DNA from: JBBIND01 sp037444075
GTDB lineage: Bacteria > Acidobacteriota > Terriglobia > Bryobacterales > Bryobacteraceae
Length of the DNA: 64,000 bases
Assembly (NCBI GenBank): GCA_037444075.1
Contig: JBBIND010000005.1
Span: forward strand, 1 to 64,000
Reading direction: 5' to 3'
A program made the position numbers and the translations under genes. This document shows, in pieces, positions 23,985-31,758 of the stretch. Below the pieces are notes generated by a model that was given only the letters and a program-made list of their open reading frames with translations, did not search any database and was not told the origin of the DNA. Position 1 is the stretch's first letter. The number at the start of each line of letters is the position of its first letter.

Positions 23985-23991
23985 CAGTTAT

Positions 23992-26022
23992 ATGCCCCGA
24001 GCTATACTTCTACTCTTCCTCGCCGCTGCGGGTCTGCTGGCGCAAAAAGCTGCTTTCGACATTGATGCCTTGCTAAAAGTCCAGCGAATCGGGGAGGTTC
24101 GGCTTTCCCCGGACGGCAGGACGGTGGCATTCACCGTGCAGGCGCCGGACGTTGAAAGCAACACCCGGCCCCGGCACATCTATGCGATGCCACTGGCGGG
24201 CGGAGAACCCAAGCGTCTCACTTCGGAAGGCTCCTCCAACTCCCGGCCGCAATGGTCTTCTGACTCCAGCCGGATCGCGTTCGTCTCCAACCGCGGCGGA
24301 TCCAGCCAGATCTGGATCATGAACGCCGACGGAAGTAACCAGAGACAAGTTACGCGGCTGGCCACCGAAGCCGACGGCGTGCTGTTCTTCCCGGACGGGG
24401 CAAACCTGCTATTCACGAGCGAAGTCTATCCCGAGTGCGCGGATGAGGACTGCAACCGGCGGAAGATCGAAGCCGAAAAGGCGAGCAAGGTGAAGGCGCG
24501 CATCTACGACTACCTGCTGTACCGGCACTGGAGCGAATGGCGCACCGAACGGCGCAAGCACCTCATGATGGTCAACATCGAGAGCGGAGCGGTGCGCGAC
24601 CTGACGCCCGGACCGCGCGACGTGCCGCCCTTCTCTCTGGGCGGCCCGGACGACTACGCCATCGCCCCGGATGGCAAGGAAATCTGTTTCGTCATGAACC
24701 CCGACCCGGTGCCGGCGATCAGCACCAACACGGACCTGTTCGTGATACCCACCGAAGGCGGGCCGCCCCGCGCCATCACCCTGCAGCCGGGCGCTGACAA
24801 TTCGCCGCTGTATTCGCCCGACGGGAAGTACCTGGCCTATCGCATGCAGCAAAGGGCCGGCTATGAGAGCGACAGGTGGAGGCTGGTGGTCATGGACCGA
24901 GCCAGCGGGACCACCAACGTTCTGACCGAAGCCATGGACCGTTCCGTGGGCACTTTCACCTGGTCGCCGGATTCCACGCGCCTGTTCTTCACGATAGAGG
25001 ACCGCGGACGCCGGACTATCCAGATGATCTCGGTGAACGGCGGCGCTACGCGGAGCGTGGTCTCCGGTTCAAGCCAGGCGGACGAACCGCAATTCACGCC
25101 GGACGGCAGGACCATGGTCTACGTCGAGCAGAGCGGTTCCCGCCCGCTGGAGATTTACCGCGCATCGTCCGGAGGCGGAGCCGCCACGGCACTGACGCAT
25201 CTGAATGACCGGCTGCTTGAAGGCTACCAGCTGACTCCGCTGGAAGAATTCCGCGTGGAGGGCGCTGAGAAAACGCCGGTGTCCAGTTTCCTGGTGAAAC
25301 CGCCGCGCTTTGACTCATCGCGCCGCTACCCGGTGCTGTTTCTGATTCACGGAGGTCCGCAGAGCGCCTGGGGCGAAGCCTGGAGCTACAGGTGGAATCC
25401 GCAGGTGTTCGCCGCGGCCGGCTACGTGGTGGTGCTCCCGAACCCGCGCGGTTCCACCGGCTACGGCCAGAGGTTCACCGACGAAATCAATGCCGATTGG
25501 GGCGGCAAAGTCTACGACGACATTATGGCCGTCGTTGACCACGTCGCCGCCCTCGGCTACGCGGACTCTTCCCGCATGGCGGCGGCAGGCGGTTCCTACG
25601 GCGGCTACATGGTCAACTGGATGCTGGGCCGCACCAAGCGGTTCAAAGCCTTCGTCTCGCACGCCGGCGTCTTCGACCTGCGCAGCATGGGCGGAGAGAC
25701 GGAAGAACTCTGGTTCCCCATCTGGGAGTTCCGGGGCATGCCTTGGGAAAACCCCGAGGTTTATGAGCGCTGGTCCCCCAGCAATTTCATCAATGAATTT
25801 TCAACGCCGACTCTGGTGATTCACGGCGAGTTGGATTACCGCGTCCCCGTCGGCCAGGGGTTGCAGCTGTTCACGGCCCTGCAAATGCGGAAGGTGCCCT
25901 CCAAAATGCTGCTGTTCCCGGACGAAGGGCACTGGATTCTGAAACCCCAGAACAGCATCCTGTGGTACCGCACTTTCCTGGATTGGGTAGGCCGCTGGAC
26001 AGCCGCTTCGCAGACACAATAG
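23992..26022 (+). CDS. Secreted S9 family peptidase (acyl-aminoacyl/prolyl oligopeptidase type)
   Basis: 676 residues from ATG 23992. Signal peptide (RAILLLFLAAAGLLAQ, cleavage near 18-19), then a TolB/WD-like propeller with repeated SPDG and WSSDSSRIAF units, then an alpha/beta hydrolase domain with FLIHGGPQSAW, NPRGSTGYG, the nucleophile in GGSYGGYM (about 535), Asp in HGELDYRVP (about 615) and His in DEGHWI (about 646). Cleaves short peptides outside the cytoplasm. The ORF can be extended upstream to 23905, but that removes the signal peptide from the N-terminus. Confidence 0.92.
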   Translation: MPRAILLLFLAAAGLLAQKAAFDIDALLKVQRIGEVRLSPDGRTVAFTVQAPDVESNTRPRHIYAMPLAGGEPKRLTSEGSSNSRPQWSSDSSRIAFVSNRGGSSQIWIMNADGSNQRQVTRLATEADGVLFFPDGANLLFTSEVYPECADEDCNRRKIEAEKASKVKARIYDYLLYRHWSEWRTERRKHLMMVNIESGAVRDLTPGPRDVPPFSLGGPDDYAIAPDGKEICFVMNPDPVPAISTNTDLFVIPTEGGPPRAITLQPGADNSPLYSPDGKYLAYRMQQRAGYESDRWRLVVMDRASGTTNVLTEAMDRSVGTFTWSPDSTRLFFTIEDRGRRTIQMISVNGGATRSVVSGSSQADEPQFTPDGRTMVYVEQSGSRPLEIYRASSGGGAATALTHLNDRLLEGYQLTPLEEFRVEGAEKTPVSSFLVKPPRFDSSRRYPVLFLIHGGPQSAWGEAWSYRWNPQVFAAAGYVVVLPNPRGSTGYGQRFTDEINADWGGKVYDDIMAVVDHVAALGYADSSRMAAAGGSYGGYMVNWMLGRTKRFKAFVSHAGVFDLRSMGGETEELWFPIWEFRGMPWENPEVYERWSPSNFINEFSTPTLVIHGELDYRVPVGQGLQLFTALQMRKVPSKMLLFPDEGHWILKPQNSILWYRTFLDWVGRWTAASQTQ

Positions 26023-26037
26023 CGGAGGCTGAACGTC

Positions 26038-27270
26038 TTACAGCAGCTTGCGCCTGAGCATCTCGAGCGCCGCCTGAACCGCCAGGCGGCGCACCCTGTC
26101 ACGGTCCCCCAGAAAGTTGAAGCGCCGCGCTTCACATCCGGACGCCTCGCCTAGTCCAATCCAAACCGCGCCCGCAGGCGATTCTGCCGAGCCTCCACCG
26201 GGCCCGGCGTAGCCGGTGACGGACAGGGAAAAATCAGCGCCCGTCAAGCGGCGCGCAGCCTCCGCCATCGCTTCAGCCACCGGACCGCTCACCGCGCTGT
26301 GTTCCTTGATGAGCTCTTCAGCCACCCCGAGGACGGACTGTTTCATGCGGTCCGTGTAAGTGAGGAATCCGCCGAGGAAATAGTCCGAACTGCCGGGAAC
26401 CGATGTGATGCGCTCGGCGAGCAAGCCGCCGGTGCAGCTCTCAGCCACGCTCAGCGTCGCCTTCCGCCTGCGCAGCAACTCACCGACCACCGCTTCCAGA
26501 GGTTGCCCGTCCCGCGAATAGACGCGGTCTCCGAGAAGCTCTTCGATGGGTCCGCTCGCCTGCTGGAGCAGCGCCGACGCCTCTTCCACGGTTTCACAGC
26601 GTGCCCGGAAATGAATCTGTAGGTCGCCGGGGGCGGCCAGGATAGTGGTGACGGGGTTTTCAAACCGCTTGTAGTGGGGCGAAATCAACTGATCGAGATC
26701 TGATTCGGGCATCCCGGTGACGCGCAGCACACGCGTCTCAATCACCTGCCGGGGCAGCCAATCGCGAAGGCGGGGAAGACACTCGCGCTCAAACATGGGA
26801 TGCAGTTCGGCGGGGGGACCGGGCAGAAGCGCCACTACGCCATTTCCATGACGCAACCACTGCCCGGGCGCGGTTCCGACATCGTTGGAAAGCACTTCGG
26901 CGCCTTCGATGACGTGTGCCTGGCGCCGGTTGACTTCGGCCATCCGGCGACCCATGCGGGCGAACCGGCGTTCGATGGCCGCCGCAATATCCCCTCTGAA
27001 CAGCAGCTTCAGGCCAAAGGCAGCAGCTACAGCTTCACGGGTCAAGTCATCTTCCGTGGGTCCCAGCCCGCCGGTCAGCAGGAGAATCTCGGAACGGGCG
27101 GCGGCGAGGCGCACAGCCGCTTCCAAACGCGCGGCATGATCTCCGACGATGGACTTGCCCACCACCTCGACGCCAAGGCCGTTCAATTGCGACGTGAGGT
27201 AGAGGGAATTGGTGTCCGTCCGTTGAGGCGTCAACAGTTCGCTGCCAACGGCGATGATCTCCGCGTTCAT
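26038..27270 (-). CDS. cinA: CinA family protein (competence/damage-inducible; nicotinamide-nucleotide amidase)
   Basis: 410 residues. N-terminal molybdopterin-binding-like domain (EIIAVGSELL, LLTGGLGPTEDDLT, LLPGPPAELHPMF) and C-terminal amidase domain (SVAESCTGGLLAERIT, VSGPVAEAMA, SVTGYAGPGG). In the two-domain form it acts as ADP-ribose pyrophosphatase and NMN deamidase in NAD recycling. Last gene of a run that includes pgpA, a frequent neighbour. It lies nine bases after the propeller gene. Confidence 0.93.
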   Translation of the reverse strand: MNAEIIAVGSELLTPQRTDTNSLYLTSQLNGLGVEVVGKSIVGDHAARLEAAVRLAAARSEILLLTGGLGPTEDDLTREAVAAAFGLKLLFRGDIAAAIERRFARMGRRMAEVNRRQAHVIEGAEVLSNDVGTAPGQWLRHGNGVVALLPGPPAELHPMFERECLPRLRDWLPRQVIETRVLRVTGMPESDLDQLISPHYKRFENPVTTILAAPGDLQIHFRARCETVEEASALLQQASGPIEELLGDRVYSRDGQPLEAVVGELLRRRKATLSVAESCTGGLLAERITSVPGSSDYFLGGFLTYTDRMKQSVLGVAEELIKEHSAVSGPVAEAMAEAARRLTGADFSLSVTGYAGPGGGSAESPAGAVWIGLGEASGCEARRFNFLGDRDRVRRLAVQAALEMLRRKLL

Positions 27271-27279
27271 GACGGAGCG

Positions 27280-28308
27280 CTAGGGCAACGGCCTGCCTGG
27301 GATGCTGGTGTTGACCCGGTACAGCGCGTTGGTGGTGGTAACGTAGAGTGCGCCATTGGGGGCAAAACCCAACCCCACGACGCCGGGTCCGGAGAGGAAC
27401 AACTCCGCTTTTCCGCGGGTGTCAATCCGCACGATGCCGCGGCGTCCGCCCATCGAGGCGGCCACGTAGAGATGATCATCAGCATCGAGGGCAACCCCTT
27501 GCGGCCTGCCGAGTCCGCGGTAATACACCTCGACGTTGCCTCCCGGGTCGATCCTGTAGACGGAATCGAAACTCGAGGTGGTCGGCCCGGTCACATAGAG
27601 ACTTCCGCCCGGACCAAAGGCCAGATGGTAGGCCGCGATGGAGGGCTCCAAAGTGGCGAATACGTAAATCTGGCGGGCTCTGGAAACCTTGAAAACGGTT
27701 CCGCTGCGGTCACCTACATAGAGGTTCTCGTCTTCGTCGAAGGCCAGTCCGGTGGCTACGCCCATGCCCTCGACATAGGGGGACATCTGTCCCTCGGGCG
27801 TCACCTGGTACACGACTCCGTCGTTGCGGCTGGATACGTAGAGCATGCCGTCCCGGTCGAAAGCGAGGCCGGAGGCATTCATCAGCTCAGACAGAAAGGG
27901 CTTCACCTTGTGCCGCTTGTCTACCTTGAAGACTGAAACGGGGGTCTTTTGCCCACGCGAGCCGCTCAACGTCACGTAGATGTTTCCGAGTGAGTCGATG
28001 GCGGGGTTGGCTACCGGGTGAAGACCGTCGGCCACCTGGACACCGATGTCGCAGGGATACGCCACGCTCTTGCGTTCCCCGCTGCCCACTACCAAACTGC
28101 CCACAGCCACTCCCTCGGGCACACGCGCGACGATGTAGCTGTCTGAACCGACGATGATGGGCGCTTCCGTGTCACCGATGGTGACGGAGGCTTTCTCCGT
28201 GGGCGCCATCCATTTGCCGTGAATCCGCAGTTCGCCGCCGGGGATAGCAGCGGATGGGCTGATGTTCGTAATGACGGGCCTTCCGTTGTTCGTTTTCCTG
28301 GTCGGCAT
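27280..28308 (-). CDS. IPT/TIG-domain plus beta-propeller (NHL/SMP-30-like) protein
   Basis: 342 residues. An N-terminal immunoglobulin-like IPT/TIG domain (VITNISPSAAIPGGELRIHG, to about residue 90) precedes about five propeller blades, each with a pattern like GLAFDRDGMLYVSS, GLAFDEDENLYVG and GVALDADDHLYVAA. No signal peptide is evident, which is unusual for such proteins. Probably a binding scaffold; no catalytic residues assigned. Nine-base gaps to pgpA and cinA put it in their operon. Confidence 0.85.
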   Translation of the reverse strand: MPTRKTNNGRPVITNISPSAAIPGGELRIHGKWMAPTEKASVTIGDTEAPIIVGSDSYIVARVPEGVAVGSLVVGSGERKSVAYPCDIGVQVADGLHPVANPAIDSLGNIYVTLSGSRGQKTPVSVFKVDKRHKVKPFLSELMNASGLAFDRDGMLYVSSRNDGVVYQVTPEGQMSPYVEGMGVATGLAFDEDENLYVGDRSGTVFKVSRARQIYVFATLEPSIAAYHLAFGPGGSLYVTGPTTSSFDSVYRIDPGGNVEVYYRGLGRPQGVALDADDHLYVAASMGGRRGIVRIDTRGKAELFLSGPGVVGLGFAPNGALYVTTTNALYRVNTSIPGRPLP

Positions 28309-28317
28309 AACTAAGAC

Positions 28318-28785
28318 TCAATAAAAATTGAACCACCCCGCCGCGGACATGACAAGTGCGGCGTAAATTCCGGCCACTACGTCATCCGCCACAATGCCCA
28401 ATCCGCCGGGCAGCCGCTCTGCCCGGCGCACGGGAAAAGGTTTCCAGATATCGAAGAGCCTGAAAAGGAGGAATGCTCCCAGCCAGCCCTTCCAGTTGAG
28501 GACAGCGACTCCAGCCAGCGCCACCCATTGGCCGATGACTTCGTCGATCACCACTTCCTGGGGATCTTTGCTGGCTTTCTGCAACGCCGTCCTATGCGCA
28601 GCCCAGACAGCGGGCGCGAACAGGCACGCCGCCAGCACTGCAAACTCACGCGCCCCCCATTGGAGGCGCTGTTCAAGAAGCCAGGCGACCGCCAGAGCGC
28701 CTAGCGAGCCTGCGGTGCCCGGAGCGACGGGGGAAAGCCCGCAGCCGAACCAGGTTCCCAGTATCCTGGCCGCTTTAGCCGTCAC
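28318..28785 (-). CDS. pgpA: Phosphatidylglycerophosphatase A, GTG start
   Basis: 155 residues. Conserved GCGLSPVAPGTAGSL, DPQEVVIDEVIGQW and GLGIVADDVVAGIYA with the acidic catalytic residues of PgpA, and several hydrophobic segments for the inner membrane. Removes phosphate from phosphatidylglycerophosphate to make phosphatidylglycerol. GTG 28785 is preferred: GAGG lies six bases upstream and it gives the family length. The frame extends to 28887, but that part lies over yacG and reads as low-quality sequence. It overlaps yacG by 11 bases. Confidence 0.9.
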   Translation of the reverse strand: MTAKAARILGTWFGCGLSPVAPGTAGSLGALAVAWLLEQRLQWGAREFAVLAACLFAPAVWAAHRTALQKASKDPQEVVIDEVIGQWVALAGVAVLNWKGWLGAFLLFRLFDIWKPFPVRRAERLPGGLGIVADDVVAGIYAALVMSAAGWFNFY

Positions 28786-28948
28786 CTTGGTCCTCTTCGC
28801 CGCCGCCCAACGGCGCTTCGAGCGGGATGGAAATGACGTACTTCTCTGAAGCCCAGTTGCCCAGATCGACGATGCGGCAGCGTTCACTGCAAAACGGCAT
28901 TTCGAGATCCCCAGGTGAAACTTCTTTTCCGCAAACCGGGCAACGCAT
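28775..28948 (-). CDS. yacG: YacG-type zinc-binding protein (DNA gyrase inhibitor family)
   Basis: 57 residues, full length for the family. Four Cys zinc ligands: RCPVCGK at the N-terminus and PFCSERC about 14 residues later, followed by the family signature RIVDLGNWASEKYVI and an acidic tail. In E. coli YacG binds GyrB and inhibits gyrase. The ATG at 28948 shares one base with the rimO stop (TGATG) and the stop lies inside pgpA, so the three are coupled. Confidence 0.92.
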   Translation of the reverse strand: MRCPVCGKEVSPGDLEMPFCSERCRIVDLGNWASEKYVISIPLEAPLGGGEEDQGDG

Positions 28949-30354
28949 CAGCGTCCCTCCGGCTTCTTTTGGCCCGCAGGCGTGATCAGCAGCGGCAGCA
29001 TGACAGGCGCCGGCCTCTGCCGGGGCGGTTCCCCCGTCAGGCAGCCGACGACGTCGTAATCATGCGTCTCGGTGACGCGCAGACGCCGGAATTCGCCCGC
29101 CCGGAGCGGGTGCCCCCCGTCATCGTTGATGTAGCATACCCCGTCGATCTCCGGCGCCTGTTGAGCCATCCGGGCTTCCCACAGCAATTCAGTCTCGGCT
29201 GAAGGACCTTCCACGAGAACTTCGATTTCACGGCCCTTCAGGCGCCGCAACCGGCTTCTCGAAATCTTCCGTTGGATGGCCATCAGGCGCCGCTTCCGGT
29301 TGTAGATTTCCCGGCGGCTCGCTTTCCTCTCGTAGGAATAGCTCTCGCTGGTCTCCTCGTCAGAGTAGCCGAATACGCCCAGGTTATCGAACCGGGCTTC
29401 CTCCACGAAGCGGCAGAGGTGCTCGAATTCCGGCTCGCCCTCACCCGGATACCCGACGATCAGACTCGTGCGAATGGCCGCGTCCGGGACGATTCGCCGG
29501 ATCTTTTCCACTAGCCGCAGAAAGATCTCGCCGCTTCCGCCGCGCTTCATGCTTTTCAGAATTCCGGGATGGCTGTGTTGCAGGGGAATGTCCACGTACC
29601 TGGCGAGGGTGGAATGAGAGGCCAGCGTTTCGAGCAAACGGGTCGAGATTCTGTTCGGGTACGCGTAGAGAAACCGGATCCAGTATCCATCCGGGGCATC
29701 CAACCGGGCCAGGCGTTCCAACAGCTGCGCCAAGCCGTCTTTCAGCCCAAGATCCTCGCCGTAGCTCGTGGTGTCCTGGCCAATCAGGTTCAGTTCCCGC
29801 ACTCCCTGAGCCAGCAAGCCTGCCGCCTCACGCTCGACTGAGTCCGGCTGCCGGCTTCGAAATTGGCCGCGGAACTGCGGAATCACGCAGAAGGTGCAAG
29901 GGTGATCGCACCCTTCAGCAATCTTGATGTAGGCGTAGTGGCGGGGCGTGGCCAGGAGACGCGGCGTTAAGTCGTGGTAGAGATACGGGCCGGTATCAGC
30001 TGCGTCCACGCCGTTCTCACAGATCGCGGCGACCTGCTCGAGTTGGTTTGTCCCGACTACGGCGTCGACTTCGGGCAGTTAGCGCCTGATTTCGTCGCGA
30101 TAGCGCTCCACCAGGCACCCGGCCACGATCAGCCGCTTCGCCTGACCGCCCTCCTTGTAGCGCGCCATCTCTAGAATGGTGTCCACCGACTCCTGCTTGG
30201 CGGGGCCAATAAAACTACACGTGTTGACGACGATTACTTCCGCCTCGTGAGGATGAGGCGTCACCTCGTGGCCACGGGCGGCCAATTGGCCCATCATGAC
30301 CTCTGTGTCGACGAGGTTCTTAGGACACCCCAAACTGACAAAACCGACTTTCAA
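28948..30354 (-). CDS. rimO: RimO (ribosomal protein S12 methylthiotransferase), interrupted by an in-frame TAA
   Basis: Homology runs through one continuous frame of 468 sense codons plus an internal TAA at 30081-30079 (codon 92). Before it lies the N-terminal domain with three cluster Cys (SLGCPKN, VNTCSF, VAGCL). After it follow LPEVDAVVGTNQLEQ, the radical SAM motif GCDHPCTFC and the C-terminal TRAM domain. The family usually has a Glu or Gln-like residue at that place, so one base change (GAA or CAA to TAA) explains it. RimO methylthiolates an Asp of S12. A restart at GTG 30009 would lack the auxiliary cluster and be inactive. Either a consensus error or a recent null mutation. Confidence 0.88.
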
Positions 30355-30453
30355 GGCAGCAATCCCGGGAAGAAAAGCAAGGCTTTACCCCAGCATAACA
30401 CGCCCTATCAGGGGCCTTTTTCTACCCGGAAATGCTGCCAGCACCTGGAAGTC

Positions 30454-30645
30454 TCAGCGGCTCTGCAACTTCTCCAGCAGCCCCTTGACCAGTGCAGAGC
30501 GCTTCAACAACTCATCCTTGAAGGTGCTCGTTCGGGTGTGATGAATTTCGGCGGGCAGGTCCTTCTGTTCCCGCTGAAGCAGTTCGATCACCAGTTGCAG
30601 TTCTTCATCGTTGAATATCAAATGTGATTTGAGTTCTCCATTCAT
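30454..30645 (-). CDS. Small helical protein of unknown function
   Basis: 63 residues, ATG eight bases after AGGAGG. The sequence is strongly helical and charged (FNDEELQLVIELLQREQKDL, then DELLKRSALVKGLLEKLQS) with an IHHTRTS turn, a two-helix hairpin. I do not recognise a named family. Stands alone, diverging from the aldo/keto reductase gene. Confidence 0.75.
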   Translation of the reverse strand: MNGELKSHLIFNDEELQLVIELLQREQKDLPAEIHHTRTSTFKDELLKRSALVKGLLEKLQSR

Positions 30646-30740
30646 CGCTCTGCCTCCTGGTTCTTGCTCTCTGCTTCCAAATTACCACCGATGCCGGGGC
30701 CTGAAAAGACTTGACCGCAGCCGTGATATCCATAGTGGCA

Positions 30741-31592
30741 ATGATCGGACGAAAGTTTGGCTGGACAGGCGTTGAACTACCCGTCATCGGGCAAGGAACC
30801 TGGCTTATTGAAGGCGACCGCGAGACCGAGGCGCGTGGCATCGAATCGCTCCGCCTCGGGCTCAGCCTCGGGCTGACGCACATCGATACCGCGGAAATGT
30901 ACGGCAACGGACGGGCCGAGGAACTCGTGGCGGAAGCCATCCAGGGGCGCCGCGAAGACGTTTTCCTGGTCAGCAAGGTGTTGCCATCCAATGCTTCCTA
31001 CAAGGGCACGCTGCGCGCCTGTGAGTCGAGCCTCAGGCGGCTGCAGACCGGCTACCTGGACTTGTACCTTCTTCACTGGGATAGCAGCCACCCTATCGGA
31101 GAGACCATGCGTGCCATGGAGGACCTGGTTCAGCAGGGCATGACGCGCTACATCGGCGTGAGCAATTTCGATGTGCCCCTGATGGAGTCAGCCATGCGCG
31201 CGCTAAAGCGGGAGCGGCTGGCCTGTAACCAGGTTCTCTATTATCTTGGCGACCGTGGCATTGAACGGAAACTGATACCGTTCTGCAAGGCGCACGAGAT
31301 TGCCGTGGTCGGCTACAGCCCGTTCGGCCACAAGCGATTCCCGGCTCCGGAGAGCCCGCAGGGACGAGTGCTGGAAGAGGTTGCCAGCCGCTACGGGCGC
31401 ACCGGCCGGCAGGCAGTCCTCAACTTTCTGACGCGGGATCCGGACGTGTTCACAATCCCCAAGGCGAGCCGCCCGGCTCACGTCCGTGAGAACGCCGGCT
31501 CCGTCGGCTGGACGCTCTCTGAGGAAGACGTGGCGGTCATCGACCGCGCTTTCCCCGCCCCTGACCGCGACGTGCCGCTCGGAATGCTCTGA
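30741..31592 (+). CDS. Aldo/keto reductase
   Basis: 283 residues of (beta/alpha)8 barrel. Catalytic tetrad visible: Asp and Tyr in HIDTAEMYGNGRAEE, Lys in FLVSKVLP, His in LYLLHWDSS. The C-terminal NADPH site includes FTIPKASRPAHVRENAGS. Reduces aldehydes or ketones with NADPH in the cytoplasm; substrate unknown. ATG 30741 puts the usual first strand at the N-terminus; no good ribosome site precedes it, and GTG 30735 is an alternative. Confidence 0.92.
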   Translation: MIGRKFGWTGVELPVIGQGTWLIEGDRETEARGIESLRLGLSLGLTHIDTAEMYGNGRAEELVAEAIQGRREDVFLVSKVLPSNASYKGTLRACESSLRRLQTGYLDLYLLHWDSSHPIGETMRAMEDLVQQGMTRYIGVSNFDVPLMESAMRALKRERLACNQVLYYLGDRGIERKLIPFCKAHEIAVVGYSPFGHKRFPAPESPQGRVLEEVASRYGRTGRQAVLNFLTRDPDVFTIPKASRPAHVRENAGSVGWTLSEEDVAVIDRAFPAPDRDVPLGML

Positions 31593-31633
31593 CGTTCAGC
31601 GCCCGGGCGCCGGCGCATGAGCGGGAGAGGGAG

Positions 31634-31672
31634 GCACTGCAAACGCATGCGCACTGCAAACGCATGCGTTGC
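31634..31672. promoter_or_regulatory. Tandem 17-bp repeat with palindromic core, candidate operator
   Basis: GCACTGCAAACGCATGC occurs twice head to tail (31634-31650, 31651-31667). The second copy runs into GTTGC, giving a near-perfect palindrome GCAAACGCATGCGTTGC at 31656-31672. CG-centred GCAAACG half-sites resemble LacI-family operators. The palindrome overlaps the -35 box of the promoter below. Confidence 0.6.
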
Positions 31673-31698
31673 CTTGGGCGGGCGGCAGCGATTATACT
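31669..31698 (+). promoter_or_regulatory. Candidate sigma-70 promoter of the two-gene exported module
   Basis: TTGCCT (31669-31674), 18-base spacer, TATACT (31693-31698). Transcription would start near 31705, leaving a leader of about 54 bases that carries GGAGGA before the ATG at 31759. Confidence 0.55.
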
Positions 31699-31758
31699 TC
31701 CGCAAGCCGGAGCGATCAGCAAGCGCGCCAAATCATTCCGGTTTGAGGAGGATCATCG

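Noticed and set aside
28948..30081. TAA in rimO as recoded sense codon
   Set aside because: TAA ends many intact genes here (for example 36433, 50721), so it is a normal stop.
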